Positions 22,949 to 35,185 are shown, counted from the first letter of the stretch. The stretch: 64,000 bases of DNA from Papilionanthe hookeriana x Papilionanthe teres (GCA_022702705.1 CM040430.1:15447310-15511309); one strand, 5' to 3'. A program made the numbers and translations. Notes: generated from the sequence alone by a model not told the origin.

Positions 22949-25311
22949 ATGGAAGCCCCAAGGCGATTTTCTCCTTCACCGACGGATTGGACTTCGACTG
23001 TTTACAAGGATGAAGCTGCCAGACAATGGGATCATCCGGTTTGGACAAGGATTTGAGAACACAAATGTCAAGATCGGCGACGTTACCCTCTTCGCACTGA
23101 TGGACAAAGTGTCGAAGCGAGAAACCCATGATTGAATTCAACCTTAAATCAACTCGAGAATTTCCTCCTCTGCAAAGGGTTTCGAGTGAAAGGAATACCG
23201 TTGTCCATAGAAGGACCGTTATCTCTACCCCCACCGGTGCTAGTCGTCTCGCACCGACCTCGGCTCCATGAGCCGAAGGGGAAGGAAGTTCGAATTTGTA
23301 ACGAGCATGTTACCGTGGAGGGTACGGATTTCCGTGCAAAACCTTCATTTTTGAAATTGGGTCCGGCTCGAGGGTTCCACCCCTAACACGGACTCGGAGG
23401 AGAAACAGAGGCGGGGAAGATTGCCGGGAAGGCCGGAGGCTGCTGAAGTCGCTTTCCTAGAAGAAATTCCGAGTACACACCACTACTGAATACATACCAT
23501 TGTACGAGTATACACCCCTTTTGGAAGGGAGTAGATTCCATCCCCTTTCGCCGCGGTGACGAGGAAAATGTCCGCGGGATTGCCTCTACATTACCTCGGC
23601 CCGCATACTATAACGACAACGAGAAGAAAGAGAGCCGGGGTTACACCACTTGCCCGACTACGGATCGTGATTGAAAGGTTAGCAAAGAAAGAAAGATGCC
23701 TCGTATCGGAAATTTTAAGAAGGATAGGGCGGGTGTCGGCCAAATCCCGTCTTGGGCCGCGAGTAGAATCTGCTATCGACTGCGGAAGAGCCTAATAAGA
23801 AGATGAAGGCTAGTCCACTTGTTGTTGTTTCGGGTTTACGGATCGGGGAGGATACCACCTTCCGACATTCGGTGACGGACCATCCGGTCCTAGGCCTTCT
23901 GCTGCTAGAAGGATGGTATGGCGTCCCACTACCGGCCGATTAAGGCCGAAACAACGACTAGAAAAGGAAAGTCTCGTCGGGAGACTTGAGTCCGAAGAAA
24001 GTGCTACCGCGATAAAGGGAACTCATGAGAAAGAAACTCGACGGTTATCACATGACACACTGCGAGGATATACGGAAAAGGCCATTAGAAGACGCTATGG
24101 AAAAGTTAAGAGCGATATTCGTCGACTAGCAAGGAAAGAGAAGAGAAGTTCGGAGATGAAGTTGACTCGTCGAGTTCATGGATGATGAGTATGCGAGAAA
24201 TTAACATGGTAGAAACACGAGCTTCGTCGGCTTCACAAGGTGCTCCTGCGGTCGCGAAGAGAGGAGCCGGAAGTAATGAGGAGGCAGCTTCAAGAGAAAG
24301 ACGATACGATTGCCCAAATGGCAAAAAGGATGGAAGAGATGGCTGTAGCCCTAGCCACTCTCTAGAGTCAGGTTCAACCCCAAAGGGAAACACCCCGGAA
24401 GTCATTCACATTGTAGACGGAGGAAAGGAGATTACATCCGTCGACGGGGATGATCGATTAAAGAAGGATACAACACAAAGTATGATTCCGGAAAAGGATA
24501 TCAAGAGCTTGGTGGAACGGCGAGTGCGAGAAGCCTTGGCACAATCGAAGAGCGGGACATCCATTCGGACGGGTAGACCTTACCACGAAGAGTTCGACGG
24601 CGTCCGATATCCAGAAAGGCTTTGTACCACCTCTGTTCGAGACCTTTGATGGAACCGAAACCCTCGGCGGCATGTTGCACATTTTCGTGCCGGTTGTTGC
24701 AATGCGGCGGAAGTGATGCTTTACTCTTCCGACAATTTGTCGGCGGCTTGTCGGGGATCGCCTTTGATTGGTATGCGGAATTACCAAACGGTTCGGTGAA
24801 GACATTTTCGGAATTAGAGAACCTCTTCATCGAGCGATTTGTCGGAGCTCGGCACCACATCACTATAGGTGATTTAGTGGTAGAGAAGCGAAGCCGAACG
24901 AAACCTTGGTGGACTACATACTTCGATGGAGGAATCTAAGTATGAAATGTGAGCCACGATTACAAGAACGACATGCGATCGGCATTTTACTAAAAAGCAT
25001 CCATGGCCGATAGCACTTCTCCTCGAGGATTTACTATTAAGACTTTCGAGAAGTTGTTAAGCAAGGCCGGAAGCTTGCAAGAGGAGGCGAAGCAATTAAG
25101 TTTCACCGATAAAGCGGACAAACGAAGCCGTGAAAACTTTTGAAAAGAAGTCCGGGATCGTCGCGGCGATCGATAAAGGCAAGCGGCCGATACAAATATC
25201 GTCGAACGGCAACGGCAACCTCGACGGAATTACCGGCAACCCCGACCCGGCTATCGGTCGTCTCAACAGTATGAACAACCGCCTCGTCCACAACGTACGT
25301 TTAGGGAGTTC
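22949..25311 (+). pseudogene. N-terminal extension plus gag, element B
   Basis: The start is set by homology with A at the ATG of MEAPRRFS (22949). About 400 codons of extension precede gag: fragments include KIGDVTLFALMDKV, LTRTRRRNRGG and RLAKKERCLVSEILRRIG. The capsid-like gag follows, with GIAFDWYAELPNGSVKTF (about 24748-24805), GARHHITIGDLV (about 24850) and a conserved run to about 25120. The frame is broken many times, often where A has CAG and B has CGG or CGAG, so the true coding state is uncertain. Ogre elements are known to carry an extra ORF before gag; here it looks fused in frame to gag in A. The gag product would form the particle that packages the RNA. Confidence 0.8.
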
Positions 25312-27470
25312 ATGAGCAGGGAGTATCCGTTCAAGAATGAGGCAGTGCCGAAAATGTTCCGCAGCCTGATGAAGACTCCAGATTTCCAACTGCCAGAGCC
25401 TAAAAGACCAGAAGAAGTCGACAAGAAAGGTGATCCCAACTTTTGCCCTTACCACCGGATGCTTGGGCACAAGATAGAAGATTGTATTACCTTCAAAAGT
25501 TGGCTCGACGACAATCTTCGGAAAGGGAATATAACGATCCCGAAAGAATACATGAAGGAACCCCAGAAAGGAGGTTCCGTCAATGTTATCTCGACGGATT
25601 TCATTGTTCCGATAGATCCCTATGCAGCCGATGATGGATGGACTACCGCTTGGACAAAGTCTTCGAAGAAGATTTTAGATCACATCCAAACCGCTTCGGT
25701 GCGAGCTTCAATTCAGAGTTCGAAAACTGTCAAGTCGGCGCTATCACTTGCGATAGAAGAACCACCTCAACAAGAGACGGCTGAAGAGAAGAAGAAAATT
25801 GACGAAGAAGAGAAAACCGAGGCACCTAAGGCTAGACTAGGGGCTGCTTATCCTAGGATAGTTGTTTCCGATTCGGGGGAGAAATCCCTCGAACCTCTGA
25901 CTCTGTATGATTATCTGCCCACTCCGGTGGGATCTTATAATGATGAGGGTTATGGCGTTGGCTACGTTTTGGCTGTTTCTAACGATTACGTAACTAGCGA
26001 CAATCAACCTAATCCGGACGTCGATTCCGATACAAATAACAATTCTCAAATCATACACAATCTCGACGATCACAATGATGAAGAAGACATCCACCGGGAA
26101 GGCTACGAGAGTTCAACGAGCAACGAATCTATTTGCGAGTTTCGAGGAGCTCCGGTCACAATAGAGTTAGAGCCTTCGGACTCCGAAGCTAATCTGAAGA
26201 ACCTGTCGTTCCAATTCGAAGAAGACACCGGCAAACTCGATGCTAAACTTAGAAGAAATCACGAAGTCAACTTAAGAAGTGGAAGAGTTCTACCTCCGAG
26301 AATGGGTCCAAAAGACAAAGGAAAGCGGTGGTTGTTCGGGAAGAACCAACCCGGCGGAAGAAATACCCATTCGAGAAGAAAACGAGGCACATGAAAACAA
26401 AGTGGACTACAACGTGCTAGCCCATCTTAGGAAACTACCGACCAGGCGAGCATCTACGACGCTCTCATCTTATCGAAGGAGATGAGAGAAGCTCGATCGA
26501 GGCCTTACTTGATCCGGAAATTTGCTTAGCTCGAATGGCCGGAGATTCCTTAGATGAGGTTTGCTCGTTAAAGGAACGACGAGGTGTTACCTTCACGGAC
26601 AATGACCTACTACTTGGGACGACGGACCACAGCCGACCCTTGTACATTTCGAGTTACAATTGGGAAGTTTACACTCTCCGGAGTATTGGTGGATCCGGGA
26701 GCATCGATCGATATAATGAATCTTCGAACGCTAGCATACTTGGAAATTGATGCTCGCGAGCTCGAAGCGGACAAAATGTTATTAAGAGGATTCAACCAGA
26801 AAGGAGAAAGAGCCCTCGGATCAATAACACTGCTGATGAAGACCGGCGACTTAGCAAAGACAACCGCGAAATTTCACATAATTGATTCAGAAACGTCATT
26901 CAACGCTCTCTTGGGCCGACCATGGATACATGAAAACGGGATGGTACCATCATCTCTACATCAATGCATCAAATACTACGATGGAGGGGAACGGTGCATC
27001 AAAGGTGACTTACAACCGTTCTCCGTACATGAAATCGGAATCCATGAAGATGCGACTTATTATGCACCTCCGAAGAAAACAATCTTCTCCGGAGATACCA
27101 TAACAAATGAAGCAAAAGAAATTTGGGACAACGAAGAACACTGAAGTTCTAGTCCAACGGTCACTCACCACTCCCTTACGGCGAGATGGTGAAGGTTTCT
27201 CCACAACTCGCATCCGAGGACGAGGCCGGGGACGAGGTCGTGGCGAAGACGTTAGGACGAGTTGGACGAGAGGAAACCAGCCATCAATGTTGGTGGGAAG
27301 ATAGTTACGAAGAAGAAAAAGAAATCAAACAAGAAGCAGCGACGATAAGTCGGAAGAAGCCGCAATTCCGAATCCCTCTCGAAGATGAAAGAAACGAAGA
27401 ATATAAATCGATGTACGAGAAGATTAACCACTATGTACATACTTATGACCACGACCCCGATCCATTCTAG
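25312..27470 (+). pseudogene. Gag C-terminus (zinc knuckle) and protease, element B
   Basis: The first 360 codons (25312-26394) are open. The zinc knuckle CPYHRMLGHKIEDC (25444-25485) has the C-x2-H-x4-H-x4-C form usual in Tat/Athila gag. A long acidic linker follows, with AYPRIVVSDSGEKS, LTLYDYLPTP and many D/E/N residues. The aspartic protease is in another frame at 26584-27144, with catalytic VDPGASIDIM (D at 26692-26694) and the family mark FNALLGRPWIHE (about 26909-26944). An Arg-Gly repeat (RIRGRGRGRGRG, about 27208-27245) leads to YEKINHYVH and a stop just before pol. The protease would cut the polyprotein in the particle. Confidence 0.87.
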
Positions 27471-28980
27471 TAAGATCGAGGGTATGGAGGTCGAAGAGGT
27501 ACGTAGCGGTGGTGCAAAGCCCATTAAATTCTACCGTGGTGCTCCTTCCTCCAAAGCTGAAAATAATGTACAATTTGAAGATGCTACTTCATCGGAATTA
27601 ATGGAATTGCCTTTTGAATGGTACTCTCCTTGTGTTCAAAATTTAATTCAACGTGGTTTCTTACCTCGACAATGGACGAAAGGTCGATCACAACATTTTG
27701 AAAAATTATGGAATAACTCCGGTCGTCCTCCCGATGCGAAACATGGTCTCGGATTCGGCACGGTAGGATCGGTTGACGATGCTGAATTTTGCATGGTTGT
27801 CACTTGCGAGTCTAATGAAAGCTGCATGGAAACTACGGAAGAACTCGAAGATTTACAAATTGGAGACGCTCCACCGAGTTCGAAGAAGAGATCAAATCTA
27901 CTGATAGATGAGTTAACGGAAGTTAACTTAGGTACTAGCGAAGAACCTAGACCTACCTTTGTTAGCTCCTTACTCGATAAAGAAGACTCAGAAGAAATAA
28001 TTAAGTTATTAATGGAATTTAAAGACTATTTTGCTTGGAGCTACGATGAGATGCCGAGTTTAGCTCCGGAGGTCGCGATCCATAAGCTAGGGGTGGATCA
28101 CTGCTACGTTCCGGTCGGACAAGGTCCCGAGAAGAATGCGTCTAGAAATCGAACAACAAGTCATAGCTGAAGTTAAAAAGCTAATAGACGCTAAATTTGT
28201 CCGTGAAGAACAATACCCGACTTGGTTAGCCAATGTGGTACCGGTCGGGAAGAAGAATGGTCGGATCGGAATTTGTGTGGATTTCGAGAGATTTAAACAA
28301 GGCATGTCCAAAAGATGAATTCCCTCTGCCGATCCCGGAATTAATGATCGACATCGCTTCAACACATGAAATATTCTCATTCATGGATGGATCTTCGAGG
28401 ATACAACCGGATAAAAATGGCTCCGGAAGATGAAAAACTTACGGCATTCGAACGCCGATCGGAGTATATTCGCTACACGGTGATGCTATTTGGGCTGAAG
28501 AATGCGGGAGCGACCTACCGGAGAGCGATGACAAGAATTTTTGATGATCTCATCCACAATCAAGTCGAATGCTACGTGGACGATGTGGTCATCAAAAGCA
28601 AAGTAAAGGAAAACCACCTGTATGATTTGAGAATTGTTTTCGAACGATTAAGACAATTTAACCTTAAGATGAATCCCTTAAAATGCGCCTTCGGCGTCAC
28701 CTCCGGAAATTCTTAGGATTCGTTGTCCGACATCGCGGAATTGAAATCGACCCGGAAAAGATTAAAGCTATCTTAGAAATGCCACCTCCCGAACCTTAAA
28801 ACAACTACGATCTTTTCGAGGGAAGGCGGCATATCTTCGACGCTTTATCTCGAACTTGTCGAGTAGGTGTCGGCCTTTCTCGGCACTAGTTAAAAAGGAC
28901 GCCAAATTTATTTGGGAAGAGAAATGCCGAGAGGGCCTTCGAGGACATTAAACAATATTTAATGACACCTCCTGTCTTAG
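27385..28980 (+). pseudogene. Reverse transcriptase region of pol, element B
   Basis: The pol frame overlaps the end of gag-protease and is open through IHSSKIEGMEVEEVRSGG. An unassigned N-terminal pol part (LIQRGFLPRQW, HGLGFGTVGS, VSSLLDKEDSEEI) precedes the reverse transcriptase. Motifs: NVVPVGKKNGRIGICVDF, DEFPLPIPELMIDI, VMLFGLKNAGATY and the catalytic YVDDVV (28573-28590). Breaks near 28130, 28290, 28400, 28715 and 28800 split it, several at CAG/CTG sites relative to A. The product copies element RNA into DNA. Confidence 0.9.
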
Positions 28981-30050
28981 CGGCCCCGGTCTCGGGTAGA
29001 CCGCTAATACTTTATACCGCGGCTTTAGACGACTCTCTCGGAGCCACTGTTGGCAGGGTCGATGATGAGGGTAAAGAAAATGCTCTTTACTACCTAAGCC
29101 GTCGTTTACTTCAGACGGAAATAAGGTATCCCGCAATTGAAAAGCATTGTTTGGCCACGATCTTCGCCGCTCGAAAGCTCGGACATTACATGCTTTCTCA
29201 TAAGGTCGACCTGATTTCGAAATTTAATCCATTGCGATACTTGATGACCCGTCCGACGCTTTCGGCGGACTTGCCGGATGGTCGATGATATTATTGCAAT
29301 TCGATATAACTTTCGTGCCTCTTCGTGCCGTAAAGGGACAAGTCCTAGCGGACTTCCTCGCGGCACACCCTTTGCGGCGGAATCTCCTCTCGATGACGAC
29401 TTGCCGGATGAACAAATAATGAACCTAGAAGACCACGATGATCGACGTTGGGAATTGTATTTCGACGGAGCATCTTCGGCACATAAAGACGAAGAATCGC
29501 AAGTGATAGTGCCCGGTAAGGCGGGGATCGGACTAATCTTTATAACACGGAGCGGGGGATGTTAAGATACTCCTACCACTTGACGGAGCCGTGTACGAAT
29601 AACGAAGCGAGAATACGAAGCCCTCATAACGGGACTAGAATTAACTATTCGAATGGGGATAACGGACATCAACATCTACGGGGATTCGCAATTAATCATT
29701 CAACGGATCGTCGGACAATACGAATTTTAAAACCAAGACTCGAGCAATACTTCCGGTATGCCATACGATTGTTGGAACAGATTCCGAATGTGACAATCTA
29801 CAAAATTCCCAGAAAAGAAAACGTTTTAGCGGATGCGCTAGCCCGTCTCGCAAAAGAATTTGCTTGTTTGCAAGATGAATCAGTGGAAGTGTCAGTTCAC
29901 GGACGTCAGGTCCTATCACAGCTCGACATAGACACAATACACAAATCAGAAAAGGAAAAAGGATCAATTGCAGCAGTGACAGAAAACACAGAAGATTGGC
30001 GACGGCCATTAATGGACTACACTGCAAACGGGAAAACTACCGGACGATAG
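28981..30050 (+). pseudogene. RNase H plus archaeal-type RNase H, element B
   Basis: The first RNase H begins LILYTAALDDSLGA and, as in A, has TAAL where the catalytic TDAS should be. The second has D in YFDGAS (29464-29466), E in TNNEA (29604-29606) followed by an inserted base (GCGAGA where A has GCCGA), YGDSQL-type sequence near 29680 shifted in frame, and ADALARLAKEF (about 29830-29862). The stretch 29860-30000 is rich in normal CAG codons, unlike its neighbours. It reads through the position of A's stop at 12397. Confidence 0.87.
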
Positions 30051-31295
30051 GTCGTTAGCCCACGGATCGAAAAGAACTACGTCCTACGCATTAATAAACA
30101 ATACATTATACGGAAGGTCTTTTGATCAAATGTGGCTAAGGTGCCTAAGCGGGTCGAGGCCCGTGAAATTGTTAAAGAGATACATTCGGGACTACGTGGC
30201 GCTCACCGATCGAGTCCGAAGATGAAAATGAAAATTAAAAGACTAGGGTACTACGGCCCTCGATGATGACCGATTGCATGAAAATCGCCAAGAGCTGTCA
30301 CCGGTGCCGAGTGCACGGAGTGGTTCTACACCAACCTCCAAATGTGCTACATCCGACAATTGCGTCGTGGCCATTTGAATGTTGGGGCACGGATATAGTG
30401 GGTCCAATAGAACCACCGTCGTCGAAAGGACATCGCTTCATTCTTGCGGCTACGGATTACTTTTCCAAGTGGGCGGAAGCGGTTCCACTCGGAGAAGTGA
30501 AAGCACATCGACGTGCTACAATTTTTCGAGAACCAAGTTGTCTACCGTTTCGGGGTGCCGCGCGGGATCATCTCGGATAATGGGTCGGCATTCGGAAGCA
30601 CGCAAATCAACAATTTTGTCGGGGAGACATGGAATCGGCGGCGATATTCAACAATTTACTACCCAAGAGCAAACGGCCTTGCTGAGGCTTTTAACAAAAC
30701 TCTCGTTCAAATTTTAAAGAAAGCCTTGGATGATAATAAGAGAAATTGGCACGAGAAGTTGTTGGAAGCTTTATGGGCCTACCGGACAACCTTCAGAACT
30801 CCTACTCAAGCTACACCTTATGCTCTAGTGTATGGGTCCGAGGCGAGTGTTACCTTTAGAGGTCCGGCTTCCTTCACTCGGGATTGCGAGTTGCAAACAA
30901 AATCACGACGAGAAGAGAATGCCAAATTACGACTAGAAGAATTGGAAAGCACTGGAAGGAAAAGACTTGCGGCGCGACGGAATTTAGAACTATACCAAGC
31001 TAAGATGGTTCGAGCCCATGACAAGCTGGTCCGCCGAGAACCTTGAAAGTTGGTGACTTAGTTCTCGTTCTCGAGACCTATTCTTGCACACCGCAAGATA
31101 GGAGGAAAATTTGAACCCACTTGGGAGGGACCGTTTGTAGTTGAGGCGATCTACTCGGGAGGCTCCTACCGGCTAGTGAGCTGCCAAGGAGAACGACATA
31201 TGCTTCCGATCGATGGACGATACTTGAAAAAGTATTACGCTACTCGATGTTTCGAAGGAATGAATTTTCCATCCCTAGAAGCACGGGTGAAGTAA
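30051..31295 (+). pseudogene. Integrase region of pol, element B
   Basis: The HHCC finger is partly visible (SCHRCRVHG, about 30294). The core has D in GTDIVG (30392-30394), D in SDNGSAF (30576-30578) and E in GLAEAFNK (30684-30686), with the D35E spacing intact. The C-terminal module GKFEPTWEGPFVV (about 31108-31140) and RYLKKYYATRCF lead to a TAA at 31293-31295. There is no chromodomain. Frame breaks occur near 30180, 30250, 30510, 30900 and 31050. Confidence 0.88.
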
Positions 31296-31539
31296 TTACT
31301 TATGGTAGGTCCGAACCCAAAATAATAAAAAATGTGCTAAAATAAATAAAAAAATGATAATAAAGTTTTCCTTGTTTTTTTCTCTCTTCCAAATCAAAAT
31401 CTCTTTCCTGATCTTTTCCTACTTCATTCCTGTTGAATTTAAAAATAATAATAAAAAAACTGTCTTTAATAAACATTTTCTTAATGTTCTTGTTCTTAGT
31501 ACGACCCACTGATCCTTTTCCTTGTCTTTTCGCGGGGAA
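31296..31539 (+). other. Spacer between pol and 3' ORF in element B
   Basis: This is an AT-rich non-coding stretch with T/A runs, homologous to 10803-11130. I see no certain splice acceptor or promoter, though a pyrimidine-rich run (about 31370-31430) precedes the ORF. Confidence 0.5.
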
Positions 31540-33012
31540 ATGTCGAACGGGCGGTTGGTCTCGAACTTTAGAAATGGCGTAAGCCTTGCACTCGACGAAA
31601 AGAGGGTGAAAGATGGAGCGATAATAGAGATTGACTCGGACTTCGCACCGGCGGGCTGCAATACGAGGAAAGTGGTCGGGTCCCGATTGACCGAGAGGAG
31701 CGCCCGGTCGGACGATAATGAAAGTGGGTGGCCCAAGCCACCAATCCGACGATAAGAAAAGGAAAACAAACAACGAAGAGGACAAGAAAATCGAGTACGT
31801 AGTCGCTACGGCGGAGGGCGGGCTTGTCGGCGCCACGCCCGCGAAACTCGGGAAGTACGAAGAGCTACTCTCACGACGACTCGACGAAGAAATAAAAATC
31901 GTCGTATCCGCAAGATGTTAACTAAATTAGCGGCGGACCGGCGCGACGAGACGATTGCTTCTTGCCGGTGCATATACTTCGAGGATACGGTTCGCCGGGA
32001 ACACTGAAGAAAGGAGACCGGCTCCGAGGATAATAGAAGAGACCGGAGAAATCTCAAGAAGAACGGAAGAAAGAAGGCTACTACGCCACCGGATAAAGTC
32101 ACCGGTAATGCATGACCTTGTTGCGAAGCAACCCGGAGGATGTCCCGATGGACATCACCCCCGAGGAGCCGAGGTATGCAGGAGAACGTGAAGGGATTGA
32201 GCCATATATCCCACAGTACGTCACCAGGCCTCGCCATTTGCAAATTATTCCAGAATACGAGTTAGAAAGGATACAGAATGTCCAGAAGAAAACTTTTGAA
32301 TACTTCGAGAGAATCAGAGGCAGGAGGATCAATATACTAGAAGGCCTCGAGCTACATACAGACGTGTTCTCAGAATACGAGCAACAACAAATCGTGGACT
32401 GCATCCGGGATTTGAAAAAGATGGGCCGGGCAGGTCGCTTAAGAGAAAACACTTACTCAGAACCCCGGAGATGGATGCCAGGGAAGGGGAGAATTACAAT
32501 ACAATGTGGATGCTGCTACAACTTCGCGAGAAGACGGGAAGGGAAACCCACCGGGGATACTCCGTCATGGCCGGGTGGATCCGATGCCATTAGTCATTAA
32601 AAGGATGGTAAAAAGAATGATAACATGGAGAGTACGCCGGCGGATTGCATACCCAGACGGTTGCATCATTAACATTTACAAGAAGGGTGATTGCATTCCC
32701 CGCACATAGATCATCACGACTTTGTTAGACCTTTACGCACGGTGTCTTTTCCGAATGAGTGTAATATCATGTTCGGATACGACCTCCGGATAGCGAGGCC
32801 CGGGTGAGTTCCGAGGGCCGGTAAAGATACCATTACCGGTAGGTTCCGTCATGATATTGAAGGGCAACGGAGCGAGATGTCGCTAAACATTGCATACCGG
32901 GAGTGCCGGTGAAGCGGATCTCGGTTACTTTCGGAAGAATGGACGACGGGAAAGCACCTTACCACTTCCGGCCGGACCGGAGCTAGAGAGCCTCCGACCT
33001 TACGAGTTGTGA
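31540..33012 (+). pseudogene. 3' ORF of element B with AlkB-type (ALKBH9/10-like) RNA demethylase domain
   Basis: The start at 31540 (MSNGRLVSNF, NGVSLALDEKRV) is chosen by match to A; an in-frame ATG lies 18 bases upstream. The stop TGA at 33010-33012 lies at the same place as in A, giving the same length of about 490 codons. The AlkB part runs from YIPQYVTRPRHLQIIPEYEL (about 32202) through INILEGLELHTDVFS, RRWMPGKGRITIQCGCCYNF, GCIINIYKKGDCIP, then HID in a shifted frame (H 32703-32705, D 32709-32711), AKHC (H 32888-32890) and RIS (32915-32917). The last 2OG-binding Arg reads Gly at a CAGG site altered to CGGA. Frameshifts near 32540, 32700, 32800 and 32870 fall mostly at C/G-rich, CAG-like positions. 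The open block 32112-32520 shows strong protein-level similarity to A. Confidence 0.87.
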
Positions 33013-33854
33013 GTTGCATGGAAAATATCACACCTCCAACGTACATCCATACGGCATCCTTGCCGAGGATGGCTTGGAAGGTGATGTTATTGACCATGTA
33101 CCTCACTATTCGGACATGGATTTTTGACGAGATACCTTTTTGGATGGATCGACAAAGATCATACATAGTCCGTTTTAAGTCTACATGGATTGTATGAGAT
33201 GTATTCCGGATCGAGTTGTATGATGTATCCTCGACATGATTGGAATGAAAGTGACCATGTCACAATTTTGGCCTTCACCTCTTTTGTGCAAATTGACTAG
33301 GAAACGCCATTAAAGTTAAACGAACTTCGAACAAAGAACAGAAGAAAAAAATATAATAATAATAAAATAAAATAAAATAATAATAAAAAAAAAGAAAATG
33401 AAAATATAAATAATAAATAAAAATTATTTTTTCCTTAAAAATCCAAACATAAAAAATAACTTCAAAATCCACGTGAACGTTAAATAAAATTCACGTGAAC
33501 ATTAAATACACAGCTAAAAATTTTTGGAAAATTAAAGGACAAACAAAATGAAAATGAATCTCAAATCGGATCCCACTCTAAATTCATCTTTTCAAACATT
33601 TTCAAATCAACTCCAAATCGAGATTTATCTCAAGAAGCTTTGAAATTCTCTGTCGGGACAACTCTTCCTCACAGGAGACCCACACTTCAATTTCAGAACC
33701 CTAAACCTTTTTCGTCACATCAAAATCATTTCGACTTTTGTGGCCTACCTTTTCTTCTGTATGGAGATCGACTAGGTCTATTGACACGGAGCCACGAACT
33801 TTGTTCGATTTAGTTCTGATGACATGGGACTGGATCCCTCTTCACACAAATAAA
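33013..33854 (+). other. 3' UTR, first part, element B
   Basis: Sequence after the ORF matches A's 3' UTR flank (GGATGGCTTGGAAGGTGATG type). A purine-rich, A-rich tract follows (about 33320-33430), equivalent to A's 8810-8990. I see no coding sequence. Confidence 0.6.
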
Positions 33855-34725
33855 CTTCCGAGATTGGAACCAGTTTCCATTTCTCTTTAAACCTTCGAGA
33901 TTGGAACCAGTTTCCAATTCTCATTAAACCTTCGAGATTGGAACCAGTTTCCAATTCTCTTTAAACCTTCGAGATTGGAACCGGTTCCATTTCTCTTTAA
34001 ACCTTCGAGATTGGAACCAGTTTCGATTCTCTTTAGACCTTCGAGATTGGAACCGGTTTCAATTCTCATTAGACCTTCGAGATTGGAACCAGTTTCAATT
34101 CTCATTAAACCTTCGAGATTGGAACCGGTTCCATTTCTCTTTAGACCTTCGAGATTGGAACCGGTTTCCATTTCTCTTTAGACCTTCGAGATTGGAACCG
34201 GTTTCCATTTCTCATTAGACCTTCGAGATTGGAACCGGTTCCATTTCTCTTTAGACCTTCGAGATTGGAACCAGTTTCCATTTCTCTTTAGACCTTCGAG
34301 ATTGGAACCAGTTTCCATTTCTCTTTAAACCTTCGAGATTGGAACCGGTTCCAATTCTCATTAAACCTTCGAGATTGGAACCAGTTTCCATTTCTCTTTA
34401 AACCTTCGAGATTGGAACCAGTTTCCATTTCTCTTTAGACCTTCGAGATTGGAACCAGTTTCCATTTCTCTTTAGACCTTCGAGATTGGAACCAGTTTCC
34501 ATTTCTCTTTAAACCTTCGAGATTGGAACCAGTTTCCAATTCTCATTAAACCTTCGAGATTGGAACCAGTTTCCATTTCTCTTTAAACCTTCGAGATTGG
34601 AACCAGTTTCCATTCCTCTTTAAACCTTCGAGACCGGAACCAGATTCCAGTTCTCTTTAAACCTTCGAGACCGGAACCAGATTCCAGTTCTCTTTAAACT
34701 TTCGAGGTTGAAACTCCGTTTCAAT
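33855..34725 (+). repeat. Minisatellite, 37-bp unit, in 3' UTR of element B
   Basis: Roughly 23 copies of a 37-bp unit with core CTTCGAGATTGGAACCAGTT then TCCATTTCTCTTTAAAC. Starts at 33891, 33928 and 33965 confirm the step. Some units have AACCGGTTCC in place of AACCAGTTTCC and are one base shorter. Outer units near 34630-34760 are more diverged. The unit is recognisably related to the sense strand of A's 30/39-bp subunits. Confidence 0.93.
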
Positions 34726-35185
34726 TCTCATTAAACTTTCGAGATCGATACCTAAATTCGATTCTCATCCCCTTCAATCAACACTTAAACTCCGATTCTC
34801 ATTCTGCGATTTGGTACCCCGATTCCGAGTTTTCTCCACGATCCCGAGGTTGGAACCTAGGTTTCAATTCTCATTTCAAATCCAAATTTTCTCGAATTGA
34901 TTTTAAACTAAACTTCAATCTAAATTGAAACTCAAAATCTAAACTTACACATCAAAACTTAAACTAAAACAACGAAATCTAAATCGAATTCCCGGATCAT
35001 GTGATTTGGGATTCACCTCCTTTCCTTTCCGCGAGAGTTCGGGAATCTCGGTCTTAGAGATATACTTGACACTCCCCGGTGAAACTCTTCTACTTCGTCC
35101 TAAGTTTGTCACTTGGACATCTGTGTTGGTTTTGTTGATCTTTTCGATCAACGCCAATACGTGCGGTGTGCTTGGTTAGCACACC
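34726..35185 (+). other. 3' UTR, last part, element B
   Basis: Degenerate repeat edge, then sequence leading to the PPT. It includes GCACACCACACC-type bases shared with A at 7484-7510. No gene seen. Confidence 0.5.

Noticed and set aside
22949..33012. Cytosine deamination or RIP-like mutation as the cause of B's changes
   Set aside because: The main change is CAG to CGG or CGAG, an A-to-G change or insertion, not C-to-T, and it comes in blocks.
33887..34181. Open frames on both strands with GSNLEGL or RLEPVS repeats
   Set aside because: They are translations of the 37-bp minisatellite.
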